This document shows, one piece after another, positions 17,462-26,359 of a stretch of 44,929 bases of DNA. Source of the stretch: CAZSRX01 sp964609675 [NCBI: uncultured Bacteroidota bacterium] (GTDB taxonomy: Bacteria; CLD3; SB21); assembly GCA_964609675.1 (NCBI GenBank), contig CAZSRX010000032.1, positions 1 through 44,929 of the forward strand, read 5' to 3'. Below the pieces are notes generated by a model. It saw only the letters and a list, made by a program, of their open reading frames with translations, searched no databases and was not told where the DNA came from. Position 1 is the first letter of the stretch. Each line of letters begins with the position of its first letter. Position numbers and translations under genes: made by a program.

Positions 17462-17923
17462 TCAACTCATGATGTAAATTTTATAAATCCATGCAAGCAT
17501 CATAATGATAAGCAGGATGACCTGAATCCATTCCATCGTTCTGGAACCGGTAACCAGTGAGAAAGGTATTTTCCTTACGATGGCATAGCCGCTCATCACC
17601 CACATATAAATAAAAAGAAGGAACAGCACAAAACCAAACGGCTGCGTCACGAACGCTAGCCATATATGTCCGTGGGCCATGTGGCTGAACGATGTGGTAA
17701 GCCCGCAAGAAGGACATGGGATGCCGGTGATAACCAAAAAACCGCACGGCGGCAGACCCAGCGACTCATGGGTGCCGTGACCGCTGGCGGAAGGCGGTAA
17801 CCATGCCGCCAGTGCAAACACGGCGGTCAACGCGAGTATAACAATAATGTACGGAAGAGGCGAAAACGAGTTTTCCCTGCTGTCATTTTCAAAAACGGGA
17901 TTGTCGCTCATACGTGGTGACAA
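17462..17923 (-). CDS. DUF2752 membrane protein
   Basis: About 149-153 residues with three or four membrane helices and the DUF2752 core [10 protein letters not shown] (Cys-Pro-x-Cys-Gly) after [14 protein letters not shown]. Function is unknown; the CxxC in a membrane setting could bind metal or act in thiol chemistry. The preceding HEAT-like gene ends immediately before a TTG (17921-17923) that has AAGGG ten bases upstream; ATG 17909-17911 is the alternative start. It is the last gene of the long chemosensory operon and ends with TGA. Confidence 0.82.
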   Translation of the reverse strand: MSPRMSDNPVFENDSRENSFSPLPYIIVILALTAVFALAAWLPPSASGHGTHESLGLPPCGFLVITGIPCPSCGLTTSFSHMAHGHIWLAFVTQPFGFVLFLLFIYMWVMSGYAIVRKIPFSLVTGSRTMEWIQVILLIIMMLAWIYKIYIMS

Positions 17924-18682
17924 TTACGATGGACCCTTGATAGTGGCTTTGAGGTTCTCGAAAGCGATTTCCACGTCAAATTTTAGATCCATGACAATAT
18001 TAGGAATCGTTTTAAATTCATCGAGGGATTCTTTGACTTCCTGCATGTATTTTTCAATGGTGTGGAACTTAATCCGTTTGCGCTTTTCCAGGTCGTCGAT
18101 ACGGTGATTCCATTCGATAATCTGGGAGGAATTTTCCTCGATAATTTTGCGGATACGCATGAGCCGCTGCATAATCTGGTCTTTGGCTTCCGGCGGCGTG
18201 GCGGTATTTCGAAGAATGCGTAATAGAATCCGAAGCGAGGTTTCCTCGTTGGTGATGACATCGCCGTAGATTTCCTTTTTGAGGTGCGGCAAGAGGGCGG
18301 CATCGCCGAGCACTTCCACGAGTTTGTCAGGATTGACCCGAAGTAGAATATGAATAGCCCGGCGGCGCACCGAAGGCACGTTGCAAACGACCAGCTTGGC
18401 AAGCATCTCCGTGGCCACTTCTTCCTTGGTATCCGGATTCTTGGCTTCTTCCAGAATAGCGCGCAGGTTGAGTTCTGTCAGGACCGCGCTGGCTTGCGGA
18501 TGGCCTTCCTTAGACAGACGAAAAAGTATCGGACGGGTAATCCTGGCATTTTTCAGCGCAATTACGCTGACGCCCTGATCGGCGCTTTCTGCCAGGATTT
18601 GCTGAAGCTGTTCGCTGATTCGTTTACGGTCATCGTCGGTGAGAATGACCGGATCGTCCGTTTTTTCTAAGAATAAATCCAC
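17924..18682 (-). CDS. HEAT/armadillo-like helical protein of the chemosensory operon
   Basis: A 252-residue, almost wholly helical, soluble protein without signal or membrane segments. Short amphipathic helix pairs such as EEVATEMLAKLVVCNVPSVR and TSLRILLRILRNTATPPEAK resemble HEAT/ARM repeats (about 20-170). A coiled-coil-like C-terminal part follows (about 170-252, with KRKRIKFHTIEKYMQEVKES). I do not recognise a named family. Start is GTG 18680-18682 with AGGA seven bases upstream. It lies between the REC-GAF-kinase-like gene and DUF2752, so it may be a partner or output adaptor of the chemosensory pathway; this is inference. Confidence 0.7.
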   Translation of the reverse strand: MDLFLEKTDDPVILTDDDRKRISEQLQQILAESADQGVSVIALKNARITRPILFRLSKEGHPQASAVLTELNLRAILEEAKNPDTKEEVATEMLAKLVVCNVPSVRRRAIHILLRVNPDKLVEVLGDAALLPHLKKEIYGDVITNEETSLRILLRILRNTATPPEAKDQIMQRLMRIRKIIEENSSQIIEWNHRIDDLEKRKRIKFHTIEKYMQEVKESLDEFKTIPNIVMDLKFDVEIAFENLKATIKGPS

Positions 18683-18730
18683 GGTGTTTCCTATATGATC
18701 ATAAGCCTGTATTTCCGTATAGACCGCATA

Positions 18731-20422
18731 TTATGTCATATTACGGATGGTGAAGAAAAAGGTCGTACCTTCGCCCAGAGCGCTTTTTACCCAAATTTTT
18801 CCCTGATGCGCTTCCACGATCGCTTTGCAGATGGCCAGGCCGAGACCCACGCCGCCGCCGCTTTCGCCTTCATCGCTGGAGAATACGCCGCCGGTTCGTT
18901 TGTATTTATCAAAAATCAGCGGTATTTCCTCTTCCGGAATGCCGACGCCGGTATCGCGCACATAAAACTGAACGGCGTCTTCGATTTCCGGATCGGCATA
19001 GGCGTTTACATAGATTTCCCCGCCGTTCGGCGTGTACTTGATGCTGTTGGAAATTAAATTATTCAGCACCTGAACAATTTTCTCATGATCAAACCCCGCG
19101 CTCAGTGTCTCGTCTTCCATTTCATTGATTAATACAAGCTCCTTCTGCTGGGCCAGTATCTGAATGTTCCGGATGGCCTCATCCACGGCGGGCTTGACGG
19201 GATTAAGTTCAGGAAAGATTTCCAGCGATCCGGAATCGAGCTTGGATACATCGAGTATGTCGTTGATGAAACTCAACAGGCGGCGGTTGTTCATCAGGAT
19301 ATTTCCCAGAATTTCTTTCTGGTCCTCGGTAACGGAATCGACGTACTCGTTGTAGAGCGCCTCCACAAAGCTCTGGTTAGCCATGATCGGCGCGCGCAGA
19401 TCGTTGACAATCGTGGAAGTAAAATTGTTTTTAATCCTCTCGATCTCTTCGAGCTTGGAAATATACCGGATAGTCAACACCAATTCTCTGGCGATAAGTT
19501 GCATGAGTTTATAGATATCTTTATTATAGGCGAAGGTGTCGGAGGTAAAGACGGCCACCATACCGATAATTTCCCCGTTATCGTTCAGGGGAACAATCAT
19601 GGATGAATTGAAGGCTTTCTGGCCTTCCTCGCGTATGAATTCTTCATGAAAGGTTTCCCGACGCTGGTTGCGCACCACGCCCAGCCGGACGCGCTCAGGG
19701 TTGGCGTCATCGTCTAAGACAGCCTGACAGGATTTTTCAATGAAATCCGGCGTAATTTCTTTCTGGAGGTCCAGAATAAGATGGATCTGGTCATGGGAGT
19801 AGAGTGAAACGACTGCCAGATGATATTCCACGATCTGTTCAAAAAGTTCATAGAACTTGCGGAACATCTCCGTGCGGCTGTAGGCAAATCGGGAAAGGTC
19901 GCGCATCCGATTGGACACCGTCGATTCGTAGAGCAGCCGTTCAAGAATCCGGTTGATTTTGGATTTGACGCTCTCCTCGCCTTCGGCCGTTTCAGTCAGT
20001 TCGTAACGTTCTTCCTCTTTGGTTTCATAAACGGCCTTTTGAGGCCTGGCGGCGTCTTTCAGCAGGCGTTCGACTTCCGTAATCAGCACGGAGGTATCGG
20101 TGGATTTGGTGACAAAGCTGTTAGCGCCGGCCTCAATGCCCCAGAAACGGTCCTGTTGTTGTCCAAGACTGGTCAGCAGGATGATGGGAATATGCGCGCG
20201 GGAGGGATCGTCTTTAACCAGACGGCAGAACTGGTATCCGTTAAGCTCGGGCATGATGATATCGCTAACGATCAAATCGGGATTCTCGGTTTCTACCAGA
20301 TTCATCCCTTCCACGCCGTTTTTGGCGCTGATGACGCGGTACCCCACTTTGGTCAGAGCCATTTTGTACATAATCAGCTGCGTCGCGCTGTCATCCACCA
20401 CTAAAATTTTTTCTTTAGCCAC
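18731..20422 (-). CDS. REC-GAF-histidine-kinase-like protein with Asn at the phospho-acceptor site
   Basis: 563 residues. An N-terminal receiver domain (1-125) has DD10-11, phospho-acceptor D54 and a conserved Thr/Lys. A linker and GAF-like domain (about 180-320) follow, then a HisKA-like dimer helix (325-400) and an intact HATPase domain with N box NNLISNSIKYTPNGG, DTGVGIP and a GGVGLGLAIC G2 box. Where kinases carry the H of an SHELRTPL motif, this protein reads VNDLRAPI: Asn340, codon at 19403-19405. It should bind ATP but cannot autophosphorylate at the usual His. It may be an allosteric output or a scaffold driven by phosphorylation of its own REC domain by CheA. Start is GTG with AGGA upstream; the gap to cheB is 14 bases. 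Confidence 0.85.
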   Translation of the reverse strand: MAKEKILVVDDSATQLIMYKMALTKVGYRVISAKNGVEGMNLVETENPDLIVSDIIMPELNGYQFCRLVKDDPSRAHIPIILLTSLGQQQDRFWGIEAGANSFVTKSTDTSVLITEVERLLKDAARPQKAVYETKEEERYELTETAEGEESVKSKINRILERLLYESTVSNRMRDLSRFAYSRTEMFRKFYELFEQIVEYHLAVVSLYSHDQIHLILDLQKEITPDFIEKSCQAVLDDDANPERVRLGVVRNQRRETFHEEFIREEGQKAFNSSMIVPLNDNGEIIGMVAVFTSDTFAYNKDIYKLMQLIARELVLTIRYISKLEEIERIKNNFTSTIVNDLRAPIMANQSFVEALYNEYVDSVTEDQKEILGNILMNNRRLLSFINDILDVSKLDSGSLEIFPELNPVKPAVDEAIRNIQILAQQKELVLINEMEDETLSAGFDHEKIVQVLNNLISNSIKYTPNGGEIYVNAYADPEIEDAVQFYVRDTGVGIPEEEIPLIFDKYKRTGGVFSSDEGESGGGVGLGLAICKAIVEAHQGKIWVKSALGEGTTFFFTIRNMT

Positions 20423-20436
20423 GGGTCACATCCTGG

Positions 20437-21630
20437 TTAGTTTACCGTTGCGGTTGTATCCAATTTAAGAACGCTGATAATTTCGCCGGCAATTTTTTCT
20501 ATCGGTACCACTTTATCAACCACGCCGAGTTCAATCGCCTCCTTGGGCATGCCGAACACGACGCAGGTTTCGGGGCTCTGCGCGATGGTCAGGCCGCCTT
20601 GTTCTTTGATGGCTTTGATGCCGTCAGCGCCGTCGCGGCCCATTCCCGTCAGAATGATGCCCATCGAGCCGCCCTTGAAAATCCGCGCGACGGACTCCAT
20701 CATTAAGGTCGCACAGGGTCTCAGACCGCTGACCGGCATGGACTTGCTGAGACGAACCACCTTTCCGGGATCAATGAGCGTATGATATCCGTCCGGCGCC
20801 ACATACACCGTGCCGGGCTGAAGGAGTTCTCCGCGTTCAGCCGTTTTTACCGTAACGGCGCACTCCTTGTTCAGCCAGTCCACAAAACCCTGCCCGAAGC
20901 CTTCGCAGATATGCTGAACGATGACGACCGGTACGGAAAGGTTTTTCGGCAGCAGTTTCAAAATCTTCAGCAGCGCCGAAGGCCCGCCGGTGGACGAAGC
21001 GATGGCAATAATTTCCACCGGCCTTGCAGGCACAAGAATTTTGGTCAGAAGCTGCTTCCTGATAATGAATTCTTCGGCGCGGAGGCTGTCCTTATACAGT
21101 GTTTGCTGATCCTGAACCGTAACGGCCGGTTGATTGTTGACAGGTTTCACCGGAGGCGCTTCTGTTCTTAACGTGCGAACCGGCCGCGGAATGTCTTTGT
21201 TTTTCCCGGTGGGGGTTATGTGATGGAATACTTTGACACCGGCAAGCATTTTGACTTTCTTGATCAGGTCGCGGCCGATATACTCGTAATCCATGGCCAG
21301 ATTACCTTTGGGTTTTTCGACGATATCCAGAGCGCCGGCGCGGATGGCGTTGAAGGCCACGTCCATATCGTCCTTGCCTACCGAAGCGCTGATGACAAGA
21401 ATCGGCGTGGGACAGCACAGCATTATCTGTTTAGTGGCCTCGAAGCCGTCCATCACGGGCATGCGGATATCCATCGTGACAATATCCGGACGAAGCAGTT
21501 TAACCTTATCCACAGCCTCCTTGCCGTTGCGCGCCGTACCAATCACCTGACAGGATTCATCGGTGGCAAATATTTTCTGAAGAATCATCGTGACGGTCAG
21601 CGAGTCTTCAGCTATGAGAATACGGACCAT
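20437..21630 (-). CDS. cheB: Chemotaxis response regulator protein-glutamate methylesterase CheB
   Basis: 397 residues: a receiver domain (1-125; acidic pair E8-D9, phospho-acceptor D54, K107), a linker of about 75 residues, and the CheB esterase/deamidase domain. The catalytic triad is visible: Ser213 in ASSTGGP, His240 in VQHICEGF and Asp333 in GMGRDGADG. It removes methyl groups from, and deamidates, receptor glutamates once phosphorylated by CheA. It starts five bases after the cheA stop and has no clear Shine-Dalgarno site, so translation is probably coupled. All active residues are present. Confidence 0.96.
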   Translation of the reverse strand: MVRILIAEDSLTVTMILQKIFATDESCQVIGTARNGKEAVDKVKLLRPDIVTMDIRMPVMDGFEATKQIMLCCPTPILVISASVGKDDMDVAFNAIRAGALDIVEKPKGNLAMDYEYIGRDLIKKVKMLAGVKVFHHITPTGKNKDIPRPVRTLRTEAPPVKPVNNQPAVTVQDQQTLYKDSLRAEEFIIRKQLLTKILVPARPVEIIAIASSTGGPSALLKILKLLPKNLSVPVVIVQHICEGFGQGFVDWLNKECAVTVKTAERGELLQPGTVYVAPDGYHTLIDPGKVVRLSKSMPVSGLRPCATLMMESVARIFKGGSMGIILTGMGRDGADGIKAIKEQGGLTIAQSPETCVVFGMPKEAIELGVVDKVVPIEKIAGEIISVLKLDTTATVN

Positions 21631-21635
21631 AGGCG

Positions 21636-24122
21636 TTACATCAATAAACGTTCAATGGTTTCAAGGAGATTGGACTGATCAAAAGATCCCTTGACAATAT
21701 AAGCGTTGGCGCCCACCTCGATGCCCCGGCGTTTGTCGCGTTCGGCTTCCAGCGAGGTGCAAAGAATGAAGGGAATCTCGGGATATTTGGACTCCTTGCG
21801 GACTTTTTCGGCAAACTCGAACCCGTTGAGGATCGGCATTTCGACATCGCTGACGATAATGTCAAAGGCGCCCTCCGACAATTTCTGATAGCCCTCCATG
21901 CCGTTGGTAGCCGTGGTCACGTGATATCCGGCCGATTCCAGAATGTTCTTCTCCAGCGTGCGGGTCGTGATGGAATCGTCCACCACGAGAACTTTTTTCT
22001 TCTGCAGCTCGCGCGAACGACGCTCACGGAACACGAACTTGGAAATCGAACCCTGTACGGTTTTAATCAGGTCCGTGGGATTAAGTATGATGGATATTCT
22101 GCCGTCGCCCAGTACGGTACAGGCCGCCACATTGCGTACACGTTTGAGCTGGTTGCCCAAACTCTTAACCACCACTTCCTGTTCATCGATCAGCTTGTCA
22201 ATCAGGAAGGCCACCCGGCGTCCGGATGCGCTAAATACAACCGCCGGCACTTTGTTCGACTCAATCTTCATCAGATGATGCCCTTTCTTGCCGGCCTGTT
22301 GGGCCTTCAGAAGCCCTTTGGATTTCAAGCGCTGCTTAACATTACCAAGATAATCTTCCAGCTTATATAACGGTATGGGCTTATCCTGAACCATAATAAA
22401 CGGATTGTTGCCGCTGGAATGAATTTCCTCCTCGGTCAGTCGCAGCGTCCGTTCCACATAATCAATGGGAATTGAGTATATTTCCTCGTTGACCTCAATG
22501 ATCAGCGCGTGTGTCGTGGCAAGCGTCAATGGAATTTTAATAGTAAATTTGGTCCCTTTGCCTTTATCGGATACGGTTTCAATGGATCCTTTTATCCTCT
22601 CGACATTGGCTTTGACAATATCGAGTCCGACGCCGCGGCCGGAAATGTCCGTGATAATTTTTGCCGTACTGAAGCCGGAATGGAAAATCAGGCTTATTAA
22701 ATCGGCTTTACTGACCTCGTTCAACTGTTCACGCTTGATGTATCCTTTCTTCACGGCAATCTGGGCGATGCGGTCCGTATCGATGCCGCGACCATCATCG
22801 GTAATTTCTATCTGTACCATATTACCGGCGTAGCCGGCGCGAAGGACAATGGTACCCTCGGACGGTTTGCCCGCATTTTCTCTGTCGGTCGGAAGTTCGA
22901 TGCCGTGGTCGATGGAATTTCGCAGAAGATGAATCAGCGGGTCTTTTAACTCTTCCAGTATTTTCTTGTCCACGCGCGTTTCCCCGCCGGTTATCACCAG
23001 TTTCACTTTTTTACCCTGGAGCTTGGATATATCCCGCACCATGCGCGGATAAAGATCAAACAGCGTAGACATCGGTATCAGCCGGATAATCCGGAGATTG
23101 TCCTGAATATCATTGGCAATCTGGGCGATGCGGATGTTATCCTCATTCTGGTGATCAAAAAGGTGATTGAGCTGTTCGACCATTTGATTCAGACGATCCA
23201 CGGTGGTTTCATAATTACCCAGCAAAGAGCGGATTTCCGGCACGGTTATCCAGTTGGAACGGATCAGGTTGATGACATCGGGGTTTTCAGCGTCGGCCTG
23301 ATTTTCCAGTCGCCCAATCTTATTGAACAGCCCGTCATGAAGCGCTTTAAACCGCTCCAGGTTCTGTCGCCACTCGGCGCTGAAATCAATGGCTTTTTTA
23401 AGATCCAGCAGGCGTTGCTGGGATTTGATACGCGAGGTAACCAGTTCGCTGACCTGGTTCATGAGATCATCCAGTCGCCGAGTCGGGACACGGATGATAG
23501 CGCCTTCGTCTGCGCTATGATCGGCTTCGGCTTCGGTTTTACCGGGAACCGCCTCGGCCTCTTTGGAGGCTTCCGCAACGACCGGTTGTTTAGTGGTTTC
23601 CGGTTCCGGGGCAACCGTCTCTACAGCCTTTTCCTCCATGGGTTCACTTGGTGGCATTGCCTCTTGTTCTTCTGCCGCCGCGGTTTCTTTGGCGGTTTCA
23701 GAGCCTTTATCAGGGATATCTCCTTTGGCTTGATATATATTTTCCAGTTTTTTGCAAATGGTTTCGACATCCACATCCTGGTCCGAACCTTCCTGAGCAA
23801 TACGTTCGATAACTCTGGATATCACGTCCACACCCTCATAGATACAATCAAAATCGGAAGGCTGCAGTTGTATGGCGCCTTTACGAAGCAGGCCGAACAT
23901 ATCCTCGATTTTGTGAGCGACCACCTCGATTTTCGAAAATCCCATCATGCGCGCGGCGCCTTTGATGCTGTGAGCAGTCCGGAACAGTTCGTCAAGCAGT
24001 TCCTTGGAACCGGGATTTTCTTCCAGACTCAACAGGCCTTTATTCAGATTCTTCAGGTGTTCTTCGCTTTCCACCTTGAAGATCGCCATCATCTCCTTAA
24101 GTTCTTCTTTGTTGAGCTCCAT
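21636..24122 (-). CDS. cheA: Chemotaxis histidine kinase CheA with C-terminal receiver (CheA-REC hybrid)
   Basis: 828 residues. HPt domain (1-110) with phospho-acceptor His51 in TAHSIKGAARMMG. A Glu/Pro/Ala-rich linker follows (about 120-205), with no recognisable CheY-binding P2 domain. Then a dimerisation domain, a HATPase domain (LLRNSIDHGIE, DDGRGID, GRGVGLDIV), a CheW-like P5 domain (about 540-690), and a receiver domain (about 705-828; VVDDS, SDVEMP). The receiver may act as phosphate sink or output, as in FrzE/CheAY-type kinases. It transfers phosphate to CheB and probably to the REC domain of the kinase-like protein, since no separate CheY exists in the operon. Confidence 0.96.
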   Translation of the reverse strand: MELNKEELKEMMAIFKVESEEHLKNLNKGLLSLEENPGSKELLDELFRTAHSIKGAARMMGFSKIEVVAHKIEDMFGLLRKGAIQLQPSDFDCIYEGVDVISRVIERIAQEGSDQDVDVETICKKLENIYQAKGDIPDKGSETAKETAAAEEQEAMPPSEPMEEKAVETVAPEPETTKQPVVAEASKEAEAVPGKTEAEADHSADEGAIIRVPTRRLDDLMNQVSELVTSRIKSQQRLLDLKKAIDFSAEWRQNLERFKALHDGLFNKIGRLENQADAENPDVINLIRSNWITVPEIRSLLGNYETTVDRLNQMVEQLNHLFDHQNEDNIRIAQIANDIQDNLRIIRLIPMSTLFDLYPRMVRDISKLQGKKVKLVITGGETRVDKKILEELKDPLIHLLRNSIDHGIELPTDRENAGKPSEGTIVLRAGYAGNMVQIEITDDGRGIDTDRIAQIAVKKGYIKREQLNEVSKADLISLIFHSGFSTAKIITDISGRGVGLDIVKANVERIKGSIETVSDKGKGTKFTIKIPLTLATTHALIIEVNEEIYSIPIDYVERTLRLTEEEIHSSGNNPFIMVQDKPIPLYKLEDYLGNVKQRLKSKGLLKAQQAGKKGHHLMKIESNKVPAVVFSASGRRVAFLIDKLIDEQEVVVKSLGNQLKRVRNVAACTVLGDGRISIILNPTDLIKTVQGSISKFVFRERRSRELQKKKVLVVDDSITTRTLEKNILESAGYHVTTATNGMEGYQKLSEGAFDIIVSDVEMPILNGFEFAEKVRKESKYPEIPFILCTSLEAERDKRRGIEVGANAYIVKGSFDQSNLLETIERLLM

Positions 24123-24165
24123 AGTCCTTATCTTTCACGCATTCGGTGGATGGTTGCATTCCGGA

Positions 24166-25410
24166 TTACCGCTTGATGCCGGATTTGTCGATAGCCGCGT
24201 CGAGTTCCTTGGTCAGTTCCAGCACCGAATCCACGGCATTCTGCGTCTGGTTGGTGCCGACTGCGACTTGTTTCAGCACTTCGTTAATATTGGCCATGGC
24301 CAGCGTGATCTGTTCGATGCCGATCGTCTGCTGTTTGCTGCCGACAAGAATCTGCTGGGCATAGCCGACGTTTTCCTCAAGACTCTGGATGCTTTCGTCC
24401 ATCAGTCTTCCGGCTTCGCGTATTTTCTCGACACCGATATCCACGCGTTTGGAACCTTCTTCGGTAGCCATGACGGTGGAATTGGTCGCGTTTTGAATCT
24501 GGGTAATCAGATCGCGGATCCGCAGGGCGGCTTCCTTGCTTTTTTCGGCCAGTTTACGGACTTCCAAAGCGACCACGCCGAAACCGCGGCCGAATTCGCC
24601 GGCTTTGCTGGCTTCAATGGCGGCGTTCAGGGCCAGCATATTAGTCTGCTCGGCTATATCATTTACCGTCGTGGTTATCACGCCGATTTGCTGGGTTTTT
24701 TCGCTAAGATCCAGCGTCTGCTCGGCGATGCGCTCCACGCGCTTGCGTATTTCGTTCATCTCGTCGATAGTGCTGTCCACGGCCGCCTTGCCCCGGCTGG
24801 TCACTTCCATACTCCGCTCGGCGCTCTCTACAACAAACTGAGCTTTTTCCGTAGTCTGGTGCGACGTGGTAGCCAGTTCCTGCGTAGTTGTGGTGGTCTC
24901 ATTCAGCGCAGAAGACTGCTGGCTCATGCCGGCCGCCTGTTCATTGATGGTTGCGGTCAGTTCCGTTACAACCGGCGCTAACCGGGTAATGGTGTCCTGC
25001 AGGGTATTGCGGAAATATTCTAAATTGACAACCATCTGGTTGAAGTTGTTTTCAAAATCAATCATTTCTGCTTTAAGGCCCAGATTAATACGGCCCGAAA
25101 AATCGTTATTCTTTATCTGGTTAATCAGTTTTTCCAGGCGCAGGATCGGGATAATCGTACTCCGGAAAAACATAATACAAAACGCTATACAACTTACAAA
25201 TCCGACTGCATAGATTACCGTCCAGGCCCAAATCGTATCCGCAAAATACCCTGTAAGAAAACAGCTATAGAGACATAGGGCCAGCCACCCGCAGGTACGT
25301 AAGGCAAGCAGGTAAACGTATCGGCGTTTGCCGAGAAAATGATACATCAGGAAAATCCCCGCCGGTATGGCCAGCAGGAGAGATACGCCGTATAAAATTA
25401 CGTATGTCAT
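24166..25410 (-). CDS. Methyl-accepting chemotaxis protein without a large periplasmic domain
   Basis: 414 residues. Three to four closely spaced membrane helices (about 3-95) have only short loops, so sensing must be intramembrane or cytoplasmic. A short HAMP-like segment with PILRLEKLINQI follows, then the cytoplasmic signalling hairpin with its tip AEQTNMLALNAAIEASKAGE and RGFGVVALEVRKLAEKS. This binds CheA and CheW. No C-terminal CheR-tether pentapeptide is present. A GAGG site precedes ATG 25408-25410. The gene lies between the two-CW/CheW fusion gene and cheA, 17 and 43 bases apart, and likely signals to that CheA. Confidence 0.93.
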   Translation of the reverse strand: MTYVILYGVSLLLAIPAGIFLMYHFLGKRRYVYLLALRTCGWLALCLYSCFLTGYFADTIWAWTVIYAVGFVSCIAFCIMFFRSTIIPILRLEKLINQIKNNDFSGRINLGLKAEMIDFENNFNQMVVNLEYFRNTLQDTITRLAPVVTELTATINEQAAGMSQQSSALNETTTTTQELATTSHQTTEKAQFVVESAERSMEVTSRGKAAVDSTIDEMNEIRKRVERIAEQTLDLSEKTQQIGVITTTVNDIAEQTNMLALNAAIEASKAGEFGRGFGVVALEVRKLAEKSKEAALRIRDLITQIQNATNSTVMATEEGSKRVDIGVEKIREAGRLMDESIQSLEENVGYAQQILVGSKQQTIGIEQITLAMANINEVLKQVAVGTNQTQNAVDSVLELTKELDAAIDKSGIKR

Positions 25411-25427
25411 AAGACCTCGCTCGGTTA

Positions 25428-26327
25428 TTAAATTTCTTCGTGGACAATGAGTTTGGAATGCGTAATAAATCCCTCCCAGTTCAGAAGCGTTACTATTTTC
25501 TGATCATGAAATATAAAGCCGCTGACATAGCCGGCGTCAATCGCTTTAAGGCCGGAGGCGGTGGGTTTGATATCCTGCCGCGCGATGTTTTGTTTTTGGA
25601 GCACCGCGTCCACCAGAAGGCAGGTCTGGAAATCGCGGGAACTGGTCAGAAGAAACATGCTCTGATCGGTGACGGTACGATCTTCGCAACCAAAGAAATT
25701 CCTGATGTCCAGCACCGAATAGATGTTGCCGCGGATGGTCGCGATACCGAGCACGTGGTCAGGGGTGCAGGGCACCGGCGTGATATCGCTTACCTGCCTG
25801 ATTTCCATAATATGATGCGCATCCAGCGCAAACCATTCGTTGCCCAGTTGGAAAATCACCAGATCCACCATTTCGCCTTTATTCTCTTCCTGCAGTACCT
25901 GCGCCAACTGATCGGCACGCTGACGGAGCAATTGATCTTCGCTGGCGGTCAGTTTCCCGGTGGATCGCAGGTGAAGAATCTGACGGTGCGCGTCCGCCCA
26001 CATACTACCCACTTCATTCTGGATCAATCCGTAAAAGGGACATTCCTGAATGCAAATGCCGATTTTTTCATGAAACGGCCCCATATCCTCGCCGAAACAA
26101 AAGGTGTGATCGTATAAATAACACAAACGGCCGTTCTTTTCCTTATAAGCCTCGCATTGCTGTTCGTAACCGCACTGAACGACTTCCCAGCAATTGACTT
26201 TTTCATCAAATGCGTTCTGATTGACGCGGGTACAAACGTCCTGGATACGCTGTCGGGCGGTTTCGGAGATTTCCAGTTTGATAGCCAAACTGTTTTTTTC
26301 CTGTGACGGGTTCTCTTGTTCTGCCAT
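25428..26327 (-). CDS. CheW-domain protein with N-terminal Cys-rich two-CW-type domain
   Basis: 299 residues. After a short charged N-terminus comes a Cys-rich region (46-100) with Cys 46, 52, 58, 69, 77, 92 and 96, including NCWEVVQC, QQCEAYK and CIQECPFYG. This fits the two-CW type of putative metal-binding domain. A helical linker (105-150) leads to a CheW domain (about 153-299; VDLVIFQLGNEWFALDA, GIATIRGNIYSVLDIRNF). CheW couples receptors to CheA; the extra domain could bind iron, zinc or a redox ligand and so make the coupling conditional. The operon also encodes a plain CheW, so this is the specialised second adaptor. Confidence 0.85.
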   Translation of the reverse strand: MAEQENPSQEKNSLAIKLEISETARQRIQDVCTRVNQNAFDEKVNCWEVVQCGYEQQCEAYKEKNGRLCYLYDHTFCFGEDMGPFHEKIGICIQECPFYGLIQNEVGSMWADAHRQILHLRSTGKLTASEDQLLRQRADQLAQVLQEENKGEMVDLVIFQLGNEWFALDAHHIMEIRQVSDITPVPCTPDHVLGIATIRGNIYSVLDIRNFFGCEDRTVTDQSMFLLTSSRDFQTCLLVDAVLQKQNIARQDIKPTASGLKAIDAGYVSGFIFHDQKIVTLLNWEGFITHSKLIVHEEI

Positions 26328-26359
26328 GGTTGTCTTTTACGTTACTGGATCGTTATGCA

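Noticed and set aside
23151-24176. A 341-residue open frame on the plus strand
   Set aside because: It lies wholly opposite the HPt-to-dimerisation part of cheA, which has clear conserved motifs. It has no recognisable domain and follows from the base composition.
24004-24981. A 325-residue plus-strand open frame
   Set aside because: Antisense to the chemoreceptor and cheA start; low-complexity Phe/His/Gly-rich translation typical of a shadow frame.
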